DNA from: Turbatrix aceti
Taxonomy: Eukaryota; Nematoda; Chromadorea; Rhabditida; Panagrolaimidae
DNA length: 64,000 bases
Assembly: GCA_963969345.1 (NCBI GenBank)
Contig: OZ017768.1
Coordinates: 558,001-622,000 of the forward strand
Direction of reading: 5' to 3'
Shown here: positions 56,313 through 64,000 of the stretch, one piece after another
Layout of the letters: each line of letters starts with the position of its first letter
How positions within the stretch are numbered: position 1 is the first letter of the stretch
Position numbers and translations under genes: made by a program
Notes under the pieces: generated by a model
What the model was told of the DNA's origin: nothing
The model's input: the letters and a program-made list of their open reading frames with translations, nothing else
Database searches by the model: none

Positions 56313-56628
56313 ATAATGGTCAAGGGTGTCAACGGGCCGAATTTTTGTCGGCCCGGGCCGGGCCGGCCCGCCTTTTTACCAAAGGGTAAAATTGAAGCAA
56401 AATTTACTAAAATTTTTTCAATTTGTCGAAAAATATGAGTTGAAAAGGTAAAAATACACGTTGTTATTCATAATGGGATAGGATTACTCAAAATGAGCAA
56501 GTTTTTGGTTCATTTTTGATTGTTTTGAATAAATTTTGTTCTAAAATTTTCTTTTTTTTTAAAACCGGGCCGCCGGGCCGGGCCGACTCACCATCAGGCC
56601 CGGCCCGATTGACACCCTTGATATTGGT
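56313..56628. mobile_element. hAT-type MITE (300 bp), CAAGGGTGTCAA family
   Basis: Element 56321-56620. Ends CAAGGGTGTCAACGGGCC and GGCCCGATTGACACCCTTG are imperfect inverted repeats with a perfect CAAGGGTGTCAA core. Flanking octamers ATAATGGT and ATATTGGT match at 7 of 8 positions. Subterminal GGCCCGGGCCGGGCC palindromes on both sides surround an AT-rich centre. It is the fullest member in the window of the family seen at 4806 and 7815. Confidence 0.82.
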
Positions 56629-59600
56629 GGGTTTTTTTGGCCAAGAGCTTCGGTTTCAGACATCCGAGAACCATAGAACCCGCACCTCTTTTTTATTTAA
56701 ATACAATAAATTTTCGTTTTTTTGTTTTCTTCAAAACTAGCACCTTGACCTGGTTGCCTAGGAAATTTGAATATTTATTTTATTACCATAAATATTTATT
56801 TATTACCACTTTTTCGTTAGCTTGTTCGAATGTGCTTTTTTTTGTGTTTTAATGTCAAATTTACTGCTTTTATTGTCTTTGGCATTATTTATACTCTGCT
56901 TGAACTCGGATCTGAGCTTGAGCTAGGATGTCGGCACATCCGCCAACTGCATCTGTCGTTTGTTACAACGTCTGCCAGATTCAGTCAAGCCTACATCTTT
57001 GTTTTTTTTCATCTAAATATAGGTTTTTAACCCTTTGTTTTTTTCGTCTCTGAGTGCTTCTAGTTTTTTTGTTACTTGTATTTAACTTGTGGAAAGACAG
57101 AAGTGAGGGTGGGGGACTCTCGAGGGAATTTTAGACCAAAGAAAAACAAATTTAGTCTAAAAAAGAGTTTGTTTTTGCGTTTTCGTCATCTTTTTTTGCA
57201 AACGCATTTTTGTAAATAAATAACTCACTTACTTAGTTAGTAGAGCCGAAAATATAATTAATTTTTTGATGAATGAAATGTAGCAAAAAAGTAGCGCACA
57301 ACGGGCGATTTATGTAAAAAAATTTATACCGTAACCCAGTTTTCTGAAATAAATAATATTTTATTTTTCTGGATTTTTATGCAGTTGTTTTTTTGTACAC
57401 ATGTCTTTTTTATGTGTTTTTTTATTTTCTGCCGGCCACCGACGAGGCAAGCAAACAAACCAATTTGGATGATTCTGATGCTGAAGAAAAACAGGGAGGG
57501 CAGATGAGAGGTCGGCTGACGGCCACTGGCTGGCTGGCTTGTCGAGGTTGTTTTTCCGGAGAAAAAAAAGAGAAAACAAAGCAAAACGGGACAACTAACT
57601 GCCGGGCTGGCCGTGCCTCTGCTCTGCCTCTTTGCGTTCCTATCTTGCCATTTTTTCTTTGATCTTCAATTTTTTTGGAATGCCTGCCATATTCCCTGAC
57701 TGTTCAAATGAGCAATAAGATGTTTATTAGACTAGGTTCTGGACGGGAGAAAAAATTTATTACAATTTTTTCGGGGATAAAAGTTTTAGACACTGGATCT
57801 GCCGCATTCTTTTAAACTTTTTTTTTGAATTGTGTTCACAAAAAAAAACTGAAAGGCTTTTCAAAGTTTATTACTTTTTTAAATTTGTTTTTCTAGGTGC
57901 ATGTTTGAAATTAGGGATTACTGACAATTTGAATACTTTTAGCCACCTGATTTTTTTTAAAAAGATTAAAATTTTTTATGACAAACACTGTTCGCGATCT
58001 TTTTAAAAATTAATTTTTTTAGTTTTTTTTGAAATATAAATTAACAAGATTTGAAAAAATACGTGACATCTACGTGCCGTGTTGTTTCTGCAGTTTTTTT
58101 TGGTTCAATTGTTGCGTTATATATGCATCATCTTTTTTTTGTAAATAATATTTACCTGCCTATGCCCTCAGATATGGGGTTAAAGTATTCTGGTGTTTGT
58201 TATCTTACAAAAATCTGTTCTTCTTCTGCTTCATTTGGTCTCGCCGGGAGGAAATTAGAAAATTAAAGGGAGGCCAAAGGCGTAATTGAGGTTGGTGGTC
58301 GGCGAGCTCGGAAACTGGTTTGATTAAGTTTGTGTGTGTAAAAAATGTCTGAAAATAGGTTTTTTTGCGTACCATCTGGTAAAATCAGGGAATGGTGTTT
58401 TATTTTTTTTATCACTTGGTCCTATTTATGGGCCAAAAATTTTTGTTGAACACATGTTTTTTTTCACTTTTAGCGCTTGTATCGTGCTAACGTGTTTTTT
58501 TAATTCCGACCGAAAATTTGTACTGATAAAATTATTATTTGTGGTTTTTACAGGATAAATACGCAGATGAAATCGTAAACAAGGCATGATCTACTTGGAG
58601 TGATAGACAAAAAAACTACGATTTATGCACTCACCAGAAGTAATATCAAACGTTTGTTTGTTTTTAATGAGGGGGCGACTTATTGCATTGCTTATTTTTT
58701 TTCTTATTTTTACTTATTTTTCTCCTTCCACATAGTTTGAACCAATTGACTGTTTTTCCTGTATTTCTTGAATTTAAGAAATTAAATTTCCATTTTTTTG
58801 GTTTGAAACCCGTAGATTACTGCATTTTTTGAATTATTTTTTTCATTTGAGCACAAATATTTTATTATCGATGTTGTAAACATGCTTCAACCATTTATGA
58901 CGCCTACATCATAAACTTAAGCTTGCCTGCTAACCTGTCAGTCAGGCTGTTATGCATCAGCGCTGTCACAATTTGTTTGCAAAATACATTATTTATTTAC
59001 AATTTATATAAGTTCAAAAAAAATCTTTTTTTAATCTGTTATTTTTAAAAGATGCGAATATCGCAAATTCAAATTTGCTCATGATGTGATGTTACATTTC
59101 CATAAACAATAATAAAGGTTTTTGAACTTTTTTTCTCTGCATCTGCAACAACCCCCAGACCTGGTCGGCAGAAAGGCGAAGACGATGTGACGGGTGTTCG
59201 GTCTATTTTTGTCGCGAATTGAGGTGTATTTTTAGCCTTGTGCGCTGTTTATGTGTGTTTTCCCTTTCAATCTCCATGTTTGGATTATTGTAGTGATGTC
59301 ACTGTGTTTTGTACTCATTGATATTAAATACATAGAAGACATGACAGCAGTAATACATATACTGTAAACAGTTTTTTAATGAGTACATGCATGCATGTTT
59401 TGGTCGGTCAGTGTTATGGTGTTTGCTTTTTCCCCTGAGGAATACGGTTGATTTATTCAAAAAAAATTAAAATTAGTGGTTGACTGTCCGGCGATACAAT
59501 TCTCTTCTTTACGCATCTCAAAAAATTCATAGTTACCACACAAATTTGACAAAAAAATTGAACGGTCTCTGATGTGTTTGTATCAATGAACTCAAATTAT

Positions 59601-62600
59601 CCCATCTTACCTTCAAATTGCAACAATCCAAGTGTTTTTTTGTGGCTTCGCATTGCATTGCATCGTAAACACAACAATGCATAATTTATTATTTTTTTGA
59701 AGACGTGACATTAGCGTTTGCAAAGGCTTGTTTTGGCCGCTACCGTAAACTTTTAGAGCCCATTTGTTTTTTTTGTTCTTACGTTAAAATTTTTTTAAAT
59801 TTGTTGCAAATCACAGTGAGTTATTATTTTTTGCTTTGTGCCTAAATTAGTTTTTGTCGTTTTTCAGGGTGTTGTGCCGGCTCAACACTCAATCAGGGAT
59901 TTCGGTCGGATCTAAAAATCTGAAATCGGCTATAATGCAGGCTTTGTGTTATTTTGCTTTTTGTACACTACTGACTAGTATCTGTTGAAAATCAGGGACA
60001 AAAACGGTTCATTTAATAAGTTATATCAGGCCGGACTTGTGTCTAAATAATATGATTGTTTTTATCCTTGATTGGAATCTGTTTTTTTGCTATCACTTAT
60101 TTTTGCAACGGCAACGAGAACCGTTTTTTGTTTTTCTCAGCGATGAAAATACACAATGTTGTTTTTGAATCTCGGGGCAACTTGATTTTTTTTGAACTCC
60201 ACTTGTTGATCGTAGTCAGACTCTGTCAACTGACAATGAGACTACTCTTGACTCGGGACTCGCTACATGGTCTCTGTTGATTTTTTTGTAGCCAAGACTG
60301 CTTTTTTTGGCTCAAAAAAATACACAGCAGATAAATAGTTTACGTGAGAACATACGTGATTCAAGGTCATGGATCTGTGTTTTTTTTTAGCGGCGTTTGC
60401 TCATTCTCCTTTTTTATGTTCTTTGACTGTGGGAACTTGTTACCATGGATTTTTTTGTAAACAAAAAATATACGATTGCGTAAACGAAGTATGTAGATAG
60501 TATTTAGTTATTTCCTGCATATAAGGAAGAACGTGTGGTTTGTGGACTCTGATGTCCGGGAGTTTTTTTTCGATTTTGTAGGCTGTGTTGAGTGACAACG
60601 TAAATCGTATTTGTTCATTTTTGACCACTTTTGCACGTTTTTTTGAGATTTGGTGAAAAGGGTAATAAAATTAAACAGAAAATGAATTTGCCTATTCAAA
60701 TTTTTTTTTCGATTTTTGAACTAAGATTTTTTTTTAATTATTACCCTGAAAATGGTCTTGTCTGTTTAGTCGAGAAAAAAAAGACATTTTTATGCATCAA
60801 AAAGTTGTAAATGCCTGACCTGTTTTTTTCGTGAATTCCAAACAGGTGTAAAAGAGTCGTAAAAAACCGCCAAAAAACTTTTACAACGTATGAATACTTT
60901 GATACCAGTAGTACATGGGAATGGGAAACTTGGCTCTGTTAGCCTTAAAGGTCACCGAGACCAAAAATGATGAATGTTTCAAAAGCGGCTTTGACCAAGA
61001 TTTTTGTACTCTTTGGTGTTCTAAAATTCAGGCAAGATTTCCGAGAAGAACTAATCTTTTGGGAAAAAATTAAAAAACCGGTTTTCTGTTAACAGTCATT
61101 TTTTGTTCTTTTGTTGACGAAATAGACGTCAAAAGCGCGAACAATTGATGTGAGTTTTTGGAAATATGTTTTTTAGACATTTGTGATGGATTAGAGTTCA
61201 ATACTTGTCAGACTATGGACAAATGGCTTTGCTATTTTTTGGAAGGGGTTTAGTCGTATTTGAATGATTTTGGAATGTGTTTTTAGTGCGACTCTCACGT
61301 TTCACTAATTTTTGGGGTTTTAGACTAATTTGAAAGTTTTGTTTCGTAGCAAAAATTTTTACAAAAATTTTTTACCGCATTTTTTTTAAATCCGTAAAAA
61401 ATATTTCATTTATAAATAATATTTTTTTTATTTTATCAACTTTAAAAAAATTGTGATTTGATGGAAACGTTATGAGTTCTAGAAAATGCGTTCCATGACA
61501 ATTTTGGTTTTTCGAGTTAGCGTGACCCAAACTCTTGCTTCACTAACGCATCTTATGCTTCTTTGCGTTTTTTTTGCTTGCACGCCGTTTTGTCGTTGTC
61601 TGGTGACGAACTGACTCGAAACTCTTTAGGGGATGGAAATTGAGATGTTTTTGGGAAAGCATGCATACATGTGCCGGGAAGGGAAGGGAAACCATGGGAC
61701 TACTTGTTGCTGCGTGATAAAAACAAAATTGATTGCGTGGGGGTGGGGGCATGTTTTTTTTCTGAGAACTCTTATCAAAACGAGTGTAAACTTATATGAC
61801 TTGTCACTTGGTCGGCCTATTTGGTCGTTTTTGAGTGAGCTTTGTGGTTTTTTTTGTCTGACTGGTGACTATTTGTAGGGCTTGATGATTGTTGCTGACA
61901 AGATTTGACTGAAATGCAGGACAAACATTTTGTCTGGGGTTTTTTACGGATCGTTTACGCATACATACATCGCATGCGATCGCATCGGTCAGAAAACTCA
62001 TCTATTTTTGGTTTTGGTTTTTTTTTTAATTTGGTCTGTTTTTCGGTTTCAAAATGTTTTTTTCATTTTTTTGCTAAAAGTTTTGTTAGCTTTTTTTGCA
62101 AAAAAACCTTTTTTTTGTCCATTGTTTACACGTTCTGCATAATTTGAACGAATACAACGGAACTTGTACATGTGTTTTTTGCGGAACACTAAAGCACACT
62201 CATTGCATTATGTTTTCAAAAGGTGTGCCTAAAAAATATTTATGCTGCTGTGATCTGCGATTTTTTTTCAATTTTTTGTCTGTTGAAGTCAACGTACGTC
62301 TCTAATTCGACGAACTTTGCGTGCAATATCAAAAGATTTAGATAGTTATTTTTTGTTTTTACATTCTTTACCAGAATTTTTCCTTTGCTGTTAAAAACTG
62401 CGCCTACTACATTTTTATGCGAGCCGTTTGTCTGCTAAGATATCCGTTTTTCTCCAAAAAATATTGTCTGAACATAGTTTCATCTGCCATGAAAAAAGTT
62501 TTTCCAAAGATTAAAGATGTTTTTTGGGAGGCATAAATTAAAGACAATTATTATATATTCCATTTACGCAATATTTACCAGCCGGCCAGGCAAGACAGTC

Positions 62601-63485
62601 TTTGGCAAACCAGTCAGCCATCTGGCGACAACTGCAAGTCATGCTCCTTTCCCGTTCGCATGCTTTCCTGCCTGCCTGGTAATGTTAGTGCTTTTTTCAT
62701 GCATCAAAAAAGCCTTTTATATCCATGCTTGTTTTTTCTTCTTATTTTGTGCTTTTACGTAGTGAATGTTTTTTTTACATCCACGTGCTTCTTTTTTCTC
62801 CTGCGGTTGCTAAATAAAGAACATGAACACGGGAGGGATAGAGGATCGAATTAATTTGTTGCCAAAGTGGTTTTCTTTTATAGTTTTAGGATTACGGTGT
62901 ATTTTGCGATGATATAGAGATTTTTTCGATCAAAAAGTTTTTTTATGCAAAGCGCATTTAGAAAGACTAACTGAATAATTTTTTGTTAATTATTCAGTCA
63001 AAGGTCACATCCTTTTTATTAGTGTTATAAAAAATTCATTTTCCCTTGTTTTTACGCTACTTTCCTTTGTTTTTGTAAATTTTGCATGGAGTAACATTCA
63101 AGTTGTGACCTTATTTTGTTATAACATTTTCTTTTGGTTTGGTAGCCAAACTTTTTTTGTTCTGCGTTTTTGGAGCTTCCCAACACTAATGACTCATTTC
63201 CCGTACATTTTTCAACTCAAATTAATCCTTGATGTGTACTTATGTTTTTTCAGCTATTTATGAAGGCGTGACTTTTTTTCTGGATATCACGCTTGTTTTT
63301 CCTATAATTTTTTGTGCCAAATGCGCAATGTTTGCGGCTCAACGTGTTTCTTCGCGTCTTCGATCCTATTTTTAGACATTGTTCGCTTCCTGCTTGTTGT
63401 TTTCAAGCGTCGCGTCGTGTTTACATACACTTTTTTTGCGTGTTTCAAATTTTTTTGCTGCTGATTAATAATTTTTTCTTTACAG
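56629..63485. other. Gene-poor T-rich region, part 6
   Basis: About 6.9 kb of T-rich sequence without a supported gene. A short hairpin (CTGAATAATT...AATTATTCAG) lies at 62971-62997. Confidence 0.45.
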
Positions 63486-63728
63486 TATAAATCCGCGTGC
63501 AACGACCTATCAAACCAGTGCCTTGTTTAGGCAGTCTAGGATCATAGCTAGCAGATCAGGACTAGACCGGCACGTTGACGTGTAGCCTCACCGAATTCCA
63601 ACCCAAAAAAGGAGTAATTCAAGTGTAAACTTTTTTGGGGCGGAACATTTCATTGCTTGGCTATCAGTCACCAATCACGGAACAGCAATAGGTTAATTAG
63701 GACTAATTGGGCAATTGCTTGACGACAA
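63486..63728 (+). promoter_or_regulatory. Candidate proximal promoter and 5' UTR of the right-edge gene
   Basis: TATAAAT at 63486-63492, then about 210 bp of more balanced base composition leading to the start codon at 63729, in contrast to the T-rich sequence to the left. Confidence 0.35.
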
Positions 63729-64000
63729 ATGCTGAGTCTCGACGCGAACGACGCAGTGGCTGTCTTCGGTCAAGCAGGAGGCTCTCGACAGGATACCGAA
63801 GTTGACGAACGCGAATCTCCGGTACAGAGAGGCAACATGCGTCAAGACGAAGAAATGGAGGTAAGCTAACCGACCCTTTTGAACAAAAAATAAAGAAAAA
63901 AATATATAATTTTTTAGGTCGGCTTAAACAAGAGTTATAATTTTTTCAATAAAAAACAAAAAATTATAATTTTTTAGGAAGAATTCGAAGGCGACATCCA
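63729..64000 (+). CDS. N-terminal exons of an unidentified acidic protein, truncated by the window edge
   Basis: Exon 1 (63729-63860, 44 codons) begins MLSLDANDAVAVFGQ and ends in a highly charged stretch (RQDEEME) before a GTAAGC donor. A TTTTTTAG acceptor precedes the next exon at 63978, which continues in phase as EEFEGDI and runs off the edge. An alternative upstream acceptor at about 63918 gives no better frame. Too short to identify a family. The composition change and splice signals support a real plus-strand gene. Confidence 0.6.

Noticed and set aside
1..64000. CRISPR arrays, prokaryotic operons, rRNA and tRNA genes, viral insertions
   Set aside because: None seen. Intron-containing genes and composition are eukaryotic, and the repeats found are inverted-repeat elements, a microsatellite and coding repeats.

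Overview
The window is eukaryotic and most likely from a free-living or otherwise gene-complete nematode. The coding genes have short introns (43 to about 400 bp) with T-rich TTTTTCAG/TTTTTAG acceptors. The families include a degenerin-type DEG/ENaC channel, a nematode-style seven-transmembrane chemoreceptor and a GLO-1/Rab32 GTPase. A clear FMR1 orthologue is present, which Caenorhabditis lacks, so a lineage outside Caenorhabditis is likely. I cannot place it further. Two 200-base N blocks (7418-7617 and 19822-20021) are assembly gaps.

Layout. 1-3.7 kb: 3'-truncated degenerin (-), KCTD-like BTB protein (+), TAF8-like histone-fold protein (-). 3.9-10.4 kb: a hAT-type MITE, then a 3,009-bp unit carrying an unrecognised multipass membrane gene, present twice on either side of a gap. 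11.05-22.17 kb: the Rab32/GLO-1 gene (+). Its second intron holds a 1.47-kb foldback element, and its 8.65-kb third intron holds a complete minus-strand gene for a 748-residue, about 16-TM protein. 22.2-24.6 kb: a 757-residue, highly repetitive acidic/serine-rich protein (-). 25.5-27.7 kb: FMR1 (+). 28.3-31.3 kb: two tandem LAP1/LULL1-like torsin-cofactor genes (+). 33.6-35.1 kb: a secreted proline-rich protein (+). 35.2-36.9 kb: a serpentine receptor (-). 37.4-38.9 kb: SGF29 (+). 39.0-40.4 kb: a short-chain dehydrogenase (-). 40.8-43.0 kb: a DEAD-box-like protein with degenerate catalytic motifs (+). 43.0-63.7 kb: about 20 kb with no convincing coding sequence, T-rich on the plus strand, holding three further inverted-repeat elements, several hairpins and a candidate structured RNA. 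63.73 kb to the end: the first two exons of a plus-strand gene that continues outside the window.

Functional themes are mixed and do not suggest an operon. TAF8-like and SGF29 point to TFIID/SAGA transcription complexes. FMR1 and the degenerate helicase point to RNA regulation. The LAP1-like pair points to the nuclear envelope and torsin system, and Rab32/GLO-1 to lysosome-related organelles. The most unusual content is: (i) a set of small inverted-repeat transposons, several with intact 8-bp target-site duplications that mark them as hAT-type; (ii) the DEAD-box pseudoenzyme candidate; (iii) the four-module tetraspan protein nested in the Rab32 intron; and (iv) the tandem LAP1-like genes. All gene models come from reading splice signals by eye and checking reading-frame phase across junctions. 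None has transcript support.
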